Of a stretch of 64,000 bases of DNA, positions 8,297 through 17,341 are shown in pieces. The translations under genes and the position numbers were made by a program. This DNA is from Gammaproteobacteria bacterium (GTDB taxonomy: Bacteria; Pseudomonadota; Gammaproteobacteria; Pseudomonadales; Azotimanducaceae): NCBI GenBank assembly GCA_028821125.1, contig JAPPHD010000191.1, forward strand, positions 1 through 64,000, written 5' to 3'. Numbering within the stretch: position 1 is the stretch's first letter; every line of letters starts with the position of its first letter. The notes beneath the pieces were generated by a model. It saw nothing but the letters and a program-made list of their open reading frames with translations. It did no database searches and was not told where the DNA came from.

Positions 8297-11215
8297 TTAG
8301 AGATCTTGTGTCGTCTGTGGTGGAGCGGTGCTCTTGCCGCCGTGGACCGAAGGTTCGCTGCACCACTGCTGACGGAGATTGTCCAGGGGACTAAGCACGT
8401 CGCATGGTAGATCGAGTAAGTCTATTAGAACCGCCCGGTCCAGGGCTTGGCGCGTGGCGTCGCGATAGGCTTCGTTTGCAGGCAACAGTGGCGTTCCCTG
8501 GAATTGTTGGAATAGTTCCTGAGCCTGCTGCAACTTGGCAGCAGACAGGCCGCGCGGATCTATAGTGGCCAAGCCCGGGAGGCCGCTAATTGTGAGTACA
8601 CTGCGGCCCTGCTGTTGGCGAGATCCGGACCACCAGAAACACATCAACCCGAGGGTGGAATTGGCCCAAAGAGCGAGAACCTCCTGCCATGCGGTGAGTG
8701 TTGGGCTAAAGTTGGGCCAAGCTCGACCTCCCAAGGTGACTTCAGGCGTCAGACATGCGGCAAGACTCTGAGAGTTGAGACGGAAGTCCCTAGTGAAGTG
8801 CAACCTGGTCGCGGTCTGCCAAGTTTCAATCGCGTGATCGTCGCAATCGGGACGAACGTCGCCCTCGGCGTCCGGTTGTACAAGGAGGAACCGTTCACGA
8901 CCGGCATCATGGCTCCAAAGTATGGGATAGCTGGCCGGACCTTGTAGGGGGCGAACAAGAAAGGGCCCGCGAAATGGCGGTTGGCCGACATTCTTGTTGC
9001 CTATATCTCGATCCACCAAGCCACGTTGTCCCACTTCACCCAGGGTGGTAATCGGAACGGCAGGACGAGGGCCATACCTGGGAAGCCTCAGTTCACCGTC
9101 GTTCAGGGCGATCATTGTTTTGGCCAGCACTGGCGCGCGTAATGCCGCGCATCCGCCTTCGGCGAGTGGAGCACGGATGTAGCTGCCAAGATGCTGATGA
9201 CCTGCTTGGATGTAGCCTTCGGTCGACGCGTTCGGCAATTTCGTCACAAGTTTCGCCGTTTCAGCCGCCTCAAGCAGATTGGACGGGCGCTGCAGCAGGT
9301 TTACGAATAGAGCGTCTGGTTCCAGCGGTGAATCGTGTAAACGTTTGGTCGCGATGATCAACGCCTCTGCCATGCCGGTATCGGCTGAAAACGCACGGTC
9401 ACGATTACCCGACGTGGCAATCGTCACTACGGTTAGATTCGTATAGTGGAGGTTCAGTAGATCCCTTGCTGGCTTCCAGGAAGTACCCTGTATGGCGGCA
9501 ATGGGCAGCACGAATGCGATGGTGCCGCCGGGCTTCACTTTCACATGAGCCAGATCCACGAAGTTGGAAGCGAGACCGGCATTGCCGTGGCCGGCTGGGA
9601 GGTCGATGGTTCTTCGTATACGTGCCAATCGGTCGGACATGGCGCGCTGTTCTTGGTCGCTAGTCCGAAATCCGGCGAAAGATGGCACAGGCACGTCTGC
9701 AACTTCGTGGTTGGTCGGTCGTGTGAACGGAGGATTCATGATGATGAGGTCGACAGACTCCTTGGGGAGGTTGATGTCACTGACCTCGACATCTCCTTGG
9801 GCGCCAGTCGCCTGGCGTTGTCCGGTCGTGAACAACGACAGCGTCTCGTCCGCATCGATCAGGTCCAGGGAGCCGATGGCGATATCGCGGTAACGCTCGT
9901 CCCCTGTTCCGGTCCCATAGGGCATTGTGTAGACACGGGTGTTGTCGAACGCGACTGTTGGGTGGACGCTGGACAACTGCGACGCGCAAAGGTGCGCCGC
10001 TGCAGGCATGATGTCGGCGGCTACGACGGCGCGTTCGATCATCGCTCGATGAACGTGCCTGTCATCACCGCCTGCATGGCGATATCGGGTGAGGACGGAG
10101 TGATACGCGGCGGAAAGCAGCGTGCCCGTACCGCATGACAGGTCGGCTATTTGAAGGTCGGGATAATGTTCCAGATCGCTCCAATTGGTCGACATCCGGT
10201 CGACGGCTATTTCGGCCAGTAACGCCGCGCTGGTGGGCAACGTATAGAAGGTAGCGAGGAACTTTCGGTCGATGATCAGATTCTGGAACATCCTGCCAGA
10301 GAGGTCGTGTCGAGTGGTCACGCCGATTGCTGCGAGTCGGTCGGCTGCGGCAACAAGCGCGTCGAGGATTTGTCGTGCAGTCGGGCCGCGAATCGGCGCC
10401 AGCAGGTCGGATGCGACCTTGAAGATCGGCCAGTAGTTAATCTCGTCGAGGATGCGTTGCCACGTGTCCAACAGTGAGAGCTGCATCGAGGCCGACCTGT
10501 CCGCGCGGAGCTGGGCGACCGAAGGAATGTGGTGTGTGCCGGCAATCGTCGAGTGGAACGTCAGCGCATTGGCGACAATCGTCATGGCCATACGGTTGGT
10601 CTGCTCGCCTGCGCGCTGATTGAGTACGGATCCCAAACCGCGTTCTACGTCCGTGAAGCCGCTCTCGACGGCATCGTGTATGGCCCTAGTTGCGATGCGA
10701 ACACCTTGTTCGAGGACCAACATGCTCTCGTCTACAAGTCGTTGCGAGACCATTGCGAATTCGATGCAGCGGACGATGTCGTCGATTCCGCCAGTTAGCC
10801 AACCCGTGGCTGGCATCCTTGTGAGTGCTGTCGGATTGCCGGAGAGAACGCAATAGTCGAAGTCGGCCGCGGCAATGCGTGCGGCCAGGTTCGCCTGATC
10901 CTGCCGCAACGAAACCGGTATGCGAACGGCAATGGTCTGTTCAATAGGATCGGGCGAGTTGAGTGGAGTTAGACCTAGCCGTGTTGCTGCGTCGTGCTCG
11001 ACGGTTGTCGCCGGCGCGTACTCGGTCTCGACAACTACGGGCTGGGCGTTCGGGGGCTGAATCAGGATGTCGGGCCTTAGGCGAGGTTGGGCGGGAAAGA
11101 CACCGGTCTGTTCTACATGGAGGTGTCTACGCCAGAGCGGGTGTTTTCGCCGCAGCACCTCTGCGAACTGCGCGTTTAGTGCGACCTCGCTAGTGCGCGG
11201 CATGCTCGGTAACAC
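8297..11215 (-). CDS. N6-adenine DNA methyltransferase with nuclease-like N-terminus
   Basis: Probable restriction-modification or phage-defence methyltransferase of 972 aa. The N-terminal 90 residues have RPDILIQ (48-53) and VVVETEY (60-66), the layout of a PD-(D/E)xK fold, but with E-x-E where an active nuclease normally shows E-x-K. An all-helical middle leads to the methyltransferase: a FYTLPTSAALLAEIA approach, motif I ADLSCGTGTLL (357-367) and motif IV IIMNPPF (491-497), the N6-adenine signature. The C-terminal 350 residues could form a target-recognition region. It resembles single-chain type IIG or type I HsdM-like proteins. No separate specificity or restriction gene is adjacent. The neighbours are the NTPase gene (240 bp downstream) and the HEPN gene, all on the minus strand. 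The start may be the GTG at 11215 or the ATG at 11203. Confidence 0.75.
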   Translation of the reverse strand: MLPSMPRTSEVALNAQFAEVLRRKHPLWRRHLHVEQTGVFPAQPRLRPDILIQPPNAQPVVVETEYAPATTVEHDAATRLGLTPLNSPDPIEQTIAVRIPVSLRQDQANLAARIAAADFDYCVLSGNPTALTRMPATGWLTGGIDDIVRCIEFAMVSQRLVDESMLVLEQGVRIATRAIHDAVESGFTDVERGLGSVLNQRAGEQTNRMAMTIVANALTFHSTIAGTHHIPSVAQLRADRSASMQLSLLDTWQRILDEINYWPIFKVASDLLAPIRGPTARQILDALVAAADRLAAIGVTTRHDLSGRMFQNLIIDRKFLATFYTLPTSAALLAEIAVDRMSTNWSDLEHYPDLQIADLSCGTGTLLSAAYHSVLTRYRHAGGDDRHVHRAMIERAVVAADIMPAAAHLCASQLSSVHPTVAFDNTRVYTMPYGTGTGDERYRDIAIGSLDLIDADETLSLFTTGQRQATGAQGDVEVSDINLPKESVDLIIMNPPFTRPTNHEVADVPVPSFAGFRTSDQEQRAMSDRLARIRRTIDLPAGHGNAGLASNFVDLAHVKVKPGGTIAFVLPIAAIQGTSWKPARDLLNLHYTNLTVVTIATSGNRDRAFSADTGMAEALIIATKRLHDSPLEPDALFVNLLQRPSNLLEAAETAKLVTKLPNASTEGYIQAGHQHLGSYIRAPLAEGGCAALRAPVLAKTMIALNDGELRLPRYGPRPAVPITTLGEVGQRGLVDRDIGNKNVGQPPFRGPFLVRPLQGPASYPILWSHDAGRERFLLVQPDAEGDVRPDCDDHAIETWQTATRLHFTRDFRLNSQSLAACLTPEVTLGGRAWPNFSPTLTAWQEVLALWANSTLGLMCFWWSGSRQQQGRSVLTISGLPGLATIDPRGLSAAKLQQAQELFQQFQGTPLLPANEAYRDATRQALDRAVLIDLLDLPCDVLSPLDNLRQQWCSEPSVHGGKSTAPPQTTQDL

Positions 11216-11699
11216 GCAGGATTGGGAGGTGTACCAGCATGGTTACCTGACTGGCGGCGTAGGTGGTTGTCGTGAGCATAAACGACCTGAACTTTGGCTC
11301 CTGGGACCGCGCAGGCATAGCAAGTGGAGGCTTCGGTTGCGCGACTGCCCCCCGAAACGCTCTCTGCCTGGTTAGTCCTTGAAATACGGCGAAATCAGAG
11401 TCAACGGCATTCCGACATTGCAATTGTACACTGGCAAGGTGATGTGTTGGGCTTATCGCGCTACGTTTGAGAAACGTCACGTTTGGAGGCTACACGGGTG
11501 ATTGAGGCGTGCATACCGTGATCTTTGTTGGTCGAAATGTGCGGAACGTGGCCGAAAGACGGGAGTTAGGCGCACATCCATTGCTCCTGGGCAGGTGGCG
11601 AGGCCCTGAATTCGGCGACACCGCGGCGGAGGTGCGGAGACCCTGTCCGGGTTTCATCGACCACCTTCGGCAGCCGTTGCCCCGGCTATCCGGACGACC
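11216..11699. other. gene-free stretch upstream of the methyltransferase
   Basis: About 480 bp between the methyltransferase start and an integrase remnant. The ORFs listed here have no protein-like conservation that I can see and contradict each other in frame. It probably contains the methyltransferase promoter and debris from an old integration. No clear terminator or repeat was found. Confidence 0.4.
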
Positions 11700-12160
11700 G
11701 GAGTCGACCTGCGCCGGTCAGGCGCCGGCGGGTCGGCAAGTTGGGTAGATGACCTTGACGCCGAGGACGAGGTTTGGGCGGTTCCGGCGTCGCGCATGAA
11801 GGCGGGGCGGGAGCATTTGGTGCCGCTCGGCAGTCGTGCAGCGGAGGTCCTGGCCGAGGCCGAGAAACTGCGGGAGAACGATCTGGTGTTCCCGTCTGCG
11901 ACGGTGCTTCGTATGAGCGACAACACGCTGTCAAAGCTGCTTAGCGATCTGGGCGTCGACGCGGTTTTGCACGGGTTCCGCTACAGCTTCCGCGACAGGT
12001 GCGGCGAGCGCGGGCAATCGCGTGAACTCTCCGAGGCGGCACTGACACTACGATCCGGAACAAGGCCGAGGCAGTCTATGCGAGGACGGATCTTGTGAAG
12101 CGGGGGGGACTGATGGAAGCCTGGAGTTCCTGTCTGGCCCTACGGTCGCGAACTGCAAGT
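11700..12160 (+). pseudogene. tyrosine integrase remnant (catalytic C-terminus)
   Basis: Decayed second P4-type integrase. The readable part, EDEVWAVPASRMKAGREHLV, then VPLGSRAAEVLAEAEKL, ENDLVFPS, TLSKLLSDLGVDAVLHGFRY and SFRD, matches the catalytic domain of the intact integrase at 2310 block by block, including the H-x-x-R box. A frameshift then occurs near 12040; the other frame continues IRNKAEAVYARTDLV, which holds the nucleophile Tyr, and then LMEAW. The N-terminal arm and core domains and the first catalytic Arg are missing or scrambled. The remnant shows that at least one earlier element integrated here. Confidence 0.7.
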
Positions 12161-12233
12161 AGCGCTACTGTCGGGCTGGTGTGTCGACAGCGGCCGTGTA
12201 GTGTGGCCATTGCTGTTTGGCGGTGCGTGAGAC

Positions 12234-13640
12234 CTAATCGGTGTCGGTATCTAGGGTCGCGTCGGGATGGGCGGCGACGCCAAGGAAGATGTCCGACCAT
12301 TTGGGAACGGGGCCGTGGTGGAGGAAGAGGAAGAGCGCTCGTCGGCAGAGGGCCTGGGCTTCAGAAAGCAACTGCAGGTTGTCGTTTGTGCGGTCGACGC
12401 TTCCGGTGTGGACCGCGCTGGAAGCAAGGTCGTAGGACTTCTGCATGATTTTCCAGATGCGGTCCCGGTCGGGACCGTCTCGGCCTAGAAGCCAAGCGGC
12501 TGAGATAGGGATCCGAAACCTGTATTCCTGCTGTGGGCGGTAGTCGAGAAACAGGGCTTCTAGCGCGATGCGCAGATCGATAAAGCGGGCGGCGAGACCG
12601 GCGTCTTGAGCTTGGGAACTGCACCATCGAGAAAGGCCGGTACGGAACCGCGGGTTGGCATTTGAGACTTGGGGCATTGCCACACCGACTTCGGTTTCGT
12701 CAAGGTTGCTCACTTGGTCACCGTCCGGGCGGAGGGTGGTGACGGAACGTTTGGTCTCGTAGGACGCGGAGGGTAGCGGTAGATTGTGTGCGGTACCGAG
12801 CACGGCTGTAGTGCCGGCGAGCGAGCCAAGGTCGCCGTAGTCGTCCCATTGCGGTCCGAACACCACTAGCGTGCCAGCCAGTAGCGAAAGTGCGTGGGGG
12901 ATTGCGGATAGGTCACAGCCGCAAACCAGTCGAGAGGTCAGGTCATTGGCGAGAGTCTGTCCGGGACGAAAAATCGCGGGCTGAACTGTAGCTTCGGCGA
13001 CGAGTAGCGTCTGTCCGAGGAATCTGGTCTCGGTATCCGGACGCGTGGGGAGGAAAGACGGGAGTTCGTCGGTCGCGAGAGGCAGCGGTGATAACTCTAC
13101 TCCGGGCATGGGTGACAGCTTCTGGTCGATGGTCAGTGACAAGACGGCATTGATTCGGTAGCAAAAGGGCTCGCCTGTTGCCCAACCCGCAAGAAGCTGG
13201 GCGGCACGGTCAGGGCCGAGCACTACGGCGCATCGGAATGTCCAGTCGAGAAAGTGGTCGAAAGACGACACGTTCACATGTTTGATGAACCGGTCTTCTG
13301 TTCCGGTGGTTACGCTGTCGACGTCGTGAGGTATGGGGATTGCGGTGGCGATGCGATCGGACACGACGTGCGGCTCGACAATGTTGCGGAGAGCATCCGC
13401 AAGCTCCGACCTAGCGGTAGGCCCGAGCATAATGCGAGCGCCGCGGGCGCGTCGGGATTCTTCCGGGGAGGCGCGGAGCATGGCGGCGAGGGCGTCGGAC
13501 CCGACTACCTCCCCCGGCCGAGCGGCGAAAGTGGTCGTAGTGTCGTGACCGTCTTGGTGTTCGGTGCGGCCGATGTCGAAGGTGGCGTCGGCGAGGGATC
13601 GAAGGAAGGCGTTTTCGAGGGGTTGTGCTGATGGAGTCAT
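12234..13640 (-). CDS. HEPN-like (Apea-type) domain protein
   Basis: A 468-residue soluble protein. The last 150 residues have the pattern of Apea-like HEPN domains: RFIDLRIALEALFL at about 352, a helix-rich middle with DGPDRDRIWKIM, and YDLASSAVHTG at about 403-413. In active HEPN RNases this last box carries R-x4-6-H; here the His (411) is kept but the Arg position reads Ala/Ser. The N-terminal 300 residues are not recognised. HEPN proteins are common toxins and RNA-cleaving effectors in defence loci, and this one lies beside a methyltransferase and a STAND NTPase on the same strand. The IS1634 inverted repeat starts only 25 bp upstream of its ATG, so its native promoter is probably lost or replaced. 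Confidence 0.6.
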   Translation of the reverse strand: MTPSAQPLENAFLRSLADATFDIGRTEHQDGHDTTTTFAARPGEVVGSDALAAMLRASPEESRRARGARIMLGPTARSELADALRNIVEPHVVSDRIATAIPIPHDVDSVTTGTEDRFIKHVNVSSFDHFLDWTFRCAVVLGPDRAAQLLAGWATGEPFCYRINAVLSLTIDQKLSPMPGVELSPLPLATDELPSFLPTRPDTETRFLGQTLLVAEATVQPAIFRPGQTLANDLTSRLVCGCDLSAIPHALSLLAGTLVVFGPQWDDYGDLGSLAGTTAVLGTAHNLPLPSASYETKRSVTTLRPDGDQVSNLDETEVGVAMPQVSNANPRFRTGLSRWCSSQAQDAGLAARFIDLRIALEALFLDYRPQQEYRFRIPISAAWLLGRDGPDRDRIWKIMQKSYDLASSAVHTGSVDRTNDNLQLLSEAQALCRRALFLFLHHGPVPKWSDIFLGVAAHPDATLDTDTD

Positions 13641-13689
13641 GTCGTGTGATTTCCCGATTAACGCTAACCCGACTTCCGCAACTCAGCGC

Positions 13690-14099
13690 CAAAACGGGCG
13701 TAACTCGTTGATTTATGGTTCACAGGGGCAAAAGGTCGGCACTCTTATGGCCCACCCTTCGTCAAGTAGTCTGGAGGTTGTGATCAAGGCATCGATCAAT
13801 TTCCTTGCATTGTCCGATGAGAACATGGTGAATGAACGAACAGAACGTCGTGTCTTTCCAGCACGCCCAGGACGCGCTCAACTCTTATCCGGTTCGGGTT
13901 TCCGGCATCCAGCCGGTCCCGTGACCCCAATGCCACATTCAGGTGGTCCTGACGTTCCGGGAGGTGGGACCCATCTACAAGAACGGTGCCGATCGGCGAA
14001 CCCAGTGCCGACACGGTCTCACACCTTGTCCGATCTTCTCTTCGGCCGCTGTCGGCCGGCGTGGCCTGTTAACTTTGCCGAGGTTGCCGCCACGCTCTC
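13690..14099 (-). other. non-coding region downstream of the IS110 transposase (possible guide-RNA region)
   Basis: About 400 bp between the left IS1634 repeat and the IS110 transposase stop, with no convincing gene. IS110/IS1111 elements carry a structured non-coding region at one end that encodes a bridge (seek) RNA guiding target choice. The upstream side of this transposase offers only about 150 bp before the IS1634 gene, so this downstream region is the larger candidate, as in the IS1111 group. I cannot fold it reliably by eye. Confidence 0.25.
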
Positions 14100-15269
14100 T
14101 CAGCGCAGGATCGCGCCCGCAGGCACCCGCTCCAGGGTCGCATATCGCCAGAGCACGATCAGCAGCTTGCGCGCCAAGGCGACGGTAAGCCGCTTGCGCA
14201 GGCGTCGGTTGGCAAGCCGGTCGACGCCGAGGCGGTTTCGATACCACTGCGAGAGTTCGCTGTTGGGCTGATACTGCAACCAGCGCCAGGCCATCTGGAT
14301 CAAATGCTTGCGCACATGGGCCGGCCCGGCCTTGCTGATCCCCTGGTCATGATCGACACAACCGCTGCTCCAGGGGACCGAGGTCAAGCCCGACCATCCG
14401 CCCAACTCACGGCGGTTGCGGAAGTCCCGGCAAAACACCTCCGTGGCCAGCAGCACCGCATCGTTGTTGCCGATGCCCCGCAGGCGTACCAGCCGCGCCA
14501 TCATCGCCTGTACACCCGTGCCGTTCCGGCCAGCCTTTACCAACCGTGTCTTCTCCGCGTCCAGGACGGCGATCTGCGTTTTCACCAGGCTCAATCGCTC
14601 GACGGCGCGCTCAATTTCCGCACGCGCACGCGCCGGCAACGCGGTACCGTACCCGGTCCGCACCGCGGCGAGTTCCTCCAGAAACGTCGCCGCCGTCGGT
14701 GACAAGTCGAAAATGCCGTGCAGCCTGAGCAGCGCACCGATGCGGTTGCCGAGCCGGATCCGTTCGCAGATCAACGTTTCCCGCTCGCGCAACAGACGCC
14801 GCTCGTCCTCCTGCTCGACACTCGGTATGCGCACCCAGGACATCGCCTCCGAATCGCCCAAATCCCACGCCTTGAGCGCACGCACCATCTTGCGGACGTC
14901 GATCCGGTCGGTCTTCGCCTTCTTCGAGCGGCGATTGACCTGCAGGCTCGCCGGATCGTTGATGTAGACGGCAATCCCCGGATCGCGGCGCGCCAGGTCA
15001 CGCGCCAGCCAAAACCCTTCGTAGCCGGCTTCGTAGGTCAACACCACCCGCGGCTCGACCCCCTCAGCCCGGGAAACACGCGCGCGGGCGCGTTCCATCA
15101 ACTGCACCAAGGCGGCCGTGTCCGACGGCTTGACCGTATGCACAGCGACTGTGCCTCCGGTCTCCGGACAGTGCAGCGCGACCACCCAGGAAGACCGACT
15201 GACTTCCACCGCGACGTAAATCGTGCTATCTCTGACCGCCGTCGACACGGCCGTGTTTGAATCACTCAT
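14100..15269 (-). CDS. IS110-family transposase
   Basis: DEDD-type transposase of 389 aa. The N-terminal RuvC-like domain shows YVAVEVSRSSW (Glu where many relatives have Asp), TYEAGYEGFWL and KTDRIDVRKM, giving the acidic set. The C-terminal Transposase_20 domain has VRLRGIGNNDAVLLATEV and LGGWSGLTSVPWSSG. The start was moved from 15341 to the ATG at 15269, which has CGGAG upstream and removes 24 residues lacking family resemblance. The gene looks intact. It is inserted in the 3' flank of an IS1634 element. Such enzymes act with a guide RNA encoded in the element's own non-coding end. Confidence 0.9.
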   Translation of the reverse strand: MSDSNTAVSTAVRDSTIYVAVEVSRSSWVVALHCPETGGTVAVHTVKPSDTAALVQLMERARARVSRAEGVEPRVVLTYEAGYEGFWLARDLARRDPGIAVYINDPASLQVNRRSKKAKTDRIDVRKMVRALKAWDLGDSEAMSWVRIPSVEQEDERRLLRERETLICERIRLGNRIGALLRLHGIFDLSPTAATFLEELAAVRTGYGTALPARARAEIERAVERLSLVKTQIAVLDAEKTRLVKAGRNGTGVQAMMARLVRLRGIGNNDAVLLATEVFCRDFRNRRELGGWSGLTSVPWSSGCVDHDQGISKAGPAHVRKHLIQMAWRWLQYQPNSELSQWYRNRLGVDRLANRRLRKRLTVALARKLLIVLWRYATLERVPAGAILR

Positions 15270-15423
15270 GTTAGGCACTCCGTTGTTGGCCATGACCCTT
15301 CGGAGAGCAGGCCGGTGGCTTCGGTCTGCTCTCCGCATCACCCCGAGCTAATCGCAATTCACGTTCCCGGGCAACGCCATAGCATCTACAAGGTGCCGCT
15401 GGGGAAAGGCGTCAGGGATCCGT

Positions 15424-17175
15424 CTAGGTCGAGATTCTCGGTAACGGCTGCTCCGACAAACGCAGTTTGAGTTGATCCAGCAACAGTTGGTGATCCGCGG
15501 TGGGCTGCGTGTAGCGTGGCAACGTCAGGTGCCGCCCATCGGTGGTCGGCAGGTGCACATCGACCATCTGAATCGTCGCGAACTTTTCCAGGATGGCCCG
15601 CGGCGTGAGTCCCGGGGCACAGGGTTTTGCCAGGTTTTTCAGCGTCACCTGCAAACAGTAGGCAATGAACGCCACGAAGATGTGCGCCTCTATCCGGTCC
15701 TCGCGTTGATGGAAGACCGGCCGAATGGCCAGATCGTGCTTGAGTTCCTTGAACGCCTGCTCAATTTCGGACAATCGCATGTAGTAACGCCACAGGGTGG
15801 CCGGATCCTCGCCGGTCAGGTTCGAGCGCAACAAGTAACGGCCTTCCCGGCGACGGGCTTGGCGCAGCCGGTCCCGGCGCAGGGTGAAGGTGAAGGTCTG
15901 TGGGGAAACCGCTTCCCCGACCTTGGGCAGGCGAATGTCCACCAGACGATAGGTGCGGCCCGCTTCGGTCTTCGCGGCGCCGATCTTCAACAGCAGCGCA
16001 TCCCGGCTCAAGCGTTGTCCCTGCAACTCGTGCAACCGCCGCCACAGTTTCTTCAGTTTGCGCCGGCGCATGCCGCGTTCCTTCAACACCCGCGCCCGGC
16101 TCTGCGCCAGGATGTAGAGTTCGCCGTCCTGGGCCACCAGCTTCACGTCGACGGCATCGCGCACCGCCCGCCAGGGCTGTCCGACAAACGCCTTCTCCAT
16201 CCGGCTCAGACGTCCCTTCGGGGTGCCGACCAGGTAGTGCACGGGCGGCTCGCTGGCGCGCATCGCCGTCAGCGTCGCTTCGGTGGGAATGCCCCGATCC
16301 ATGATCCAGACCCGATCCGAGTGCCCGTACTGTGCCTCGATCTTGTGCAGAAAATCGGCCAGCGTCGTGTTGTCGCTGGTGTTGCCGGGCATCACCTCGT
16401 AGGCCAACGGAAACCCCTGCGGCGTCACGATCAGGGCGATCACCACCTGGACGCAGTCGCTGCGCCGGTCCCGGCTGTAGCCGAACCGCCGTTTGTCCGA
16501 AAACACCGGGTCGCTCTCAAAATAAGTGGAGGTCAGGTCATACAACAAAACGTCGAAACGGGCGTCGAAGAGCGTCGTCCAGCGTTCCTTGAGAAACGAG
16601 AAAAAGGCTTGCTTATGAATGAGAAGCTTGTCCAGGCACCGATACAGCGTGTCGTCGGCAATGACCCCCATCGGACTGTCCAGCAGATCGCGCATGGCGC
16701 TGTGTTCGTACCAGTGCCGGTGCAGCCGCCACTCGCTGCCCGGGTCGATCAGCTGGTAGCACACCTGCGTCTTCAGCACATCCAGCCAGCGCGTGCCCTG
16801 CCGGCTTGCCGGCAACCGCGGTCCCCAGAACCGATCCAGGTCCAATCGGTCCCACAGCGACAGCGACAGCCAGCACGCGCCCCATTGTCGCGGCCGATGC
16901 AGGCTCAACGCACGCACGTCGATCTGCACGACTTCGCAGTCCAACTCCGGCGCTTCCCGGTCGTCGGCAAACAACGCCATCGGCGCCGGCCCGGAATCCC
17001 CCTTGAGCACCTCGATCGAGCGGCACCAGGCGGCGCGCTGGCTGTCGTTGATCTCGCCCAGATAGAGAAGCTGGCGCTGCACCACGCGGCCGTCGCGGTT
17101 GCGGCAGTTCTCCACCACGCTCCAGTAGCGGTGCTCCTTGCCGTCCTTGAATCGTCGCTTGGCGCGCACAAACAT
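15424..17175 (-). CDS. IS1634-family transposase
   Basis: DDE transposase of 583 aa. It starts MFVRAKRRFKDGKEHRYWSV, the family's usual beginning, then VVQRQLLYLGEIN. The catalytic acids are visible at D213 (LLYDLTSTYFES), D293 (IMDRGIPTEA) and E472 (SEIEQAFKELKHDL), the last within the IS4-type YREK-like helix. Full length and no frameshift, so potentially active, although the IS110 insertion lies between its stop codon and the left inverted repeat. The long antisense ORF at 15472-17277 is a shadow of it. Confidence 0.92.
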   Translation of the reverse strand: MFVRAKRRFKDGKEHRYWSVVENCRNRDGRVVQRQLLYLGEINDSQRAAWCRSIEVLKGDSGPAPMALFADDREAPELDCEVVQIDVRALSLHRPRQWGACWLSLSLWDRLDLDRFWGPRLPASRQGTRWLDVLKTQVCYQLIDPGSEWRLHRHWYEHSAMRDLLDSPMGVIADDTLYRCLDKLLIHKQAFFSFLKERWTTLFDARFDVLLYDLTSTYFESDPVFSDKRRFGYSRDRRSDCVQVVIALIVTPQGFPLAYEVMPGNTSDNTTLADFLHKIEAQYGHSDRVWIMDRGIPTEATLTAMRASEPPVHYLVGTPKGRLSRMEKAFVGQPWRAVRDAVDVKLVAQDGELYILAQSRARVLKERGMRRRKLKKLWRRLHELQGQRLSRDALLLKIGAAKTEAGRTYRLVDIRLPKVGEAVSPQTFTFTLRRDRLRQARRREGRYLLRSNLTGEDPATLWRYYMRLSEIEQAFKELKHDLAIRPVFHQREDRIEAHIFVAFIAYCLQVTLKNLAKPCAPGLTPRAILEKFATIQMVDVHLPTTDGRHLTLPRYTQPTADHQLLLDQLKLRLSEQPLPRIST

Positions 17176-17341
17176 GGACGGATAGCGTGCCCCAACGGGC
17201 CGTCAAATCAAGGGGCAAGGTCTGCACTACAGGCGGTTCGCCGTGGCTCAGACCAAGAAAATCAACACCTTAGATGACCCGCGACCGCCCAAATCGGGCA
17301 AAATTAGTTGAAATCAGGGTCGAGTTGCGGAAGTCGGGCTA

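Larger units (their letters stand above)
13665..17341 (-). mobile_element. IS1634-family insertion sequence interrupted by an IS110-type element
   Basis: Imperfect 20-bp terminal inverted repeats, TAACCCGACTTCCGCAACTC at 13665-13684 and its complement (one mismatch) at 17322-17341, enclose an IS1634 transposase and, between it and the left repeat, an IS110-family transposase. IS1634 elements are normally about 2 kb, so the extra 1.6 kb is the nested IS110 insertion. The exact IS110 edges cannot be fixed because that family has no clear terminal repeats. I see no convincing target duplication. Confidence 0.7.

Noticed and set aside
13564-14271. 235-codon plus-strand ORF across the IS boundary
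   Set aside because: It crosses the HEPN gene start, the IS inverted repeat and the IS110 end; no coherent protein could span these.
15472-17277. 601-codon plus-strand ORF
   Set aside because: Exact antisense of the IS1634 transposase; its residue pattern is what GC-rich antisense frames produce and it shows no family motif.
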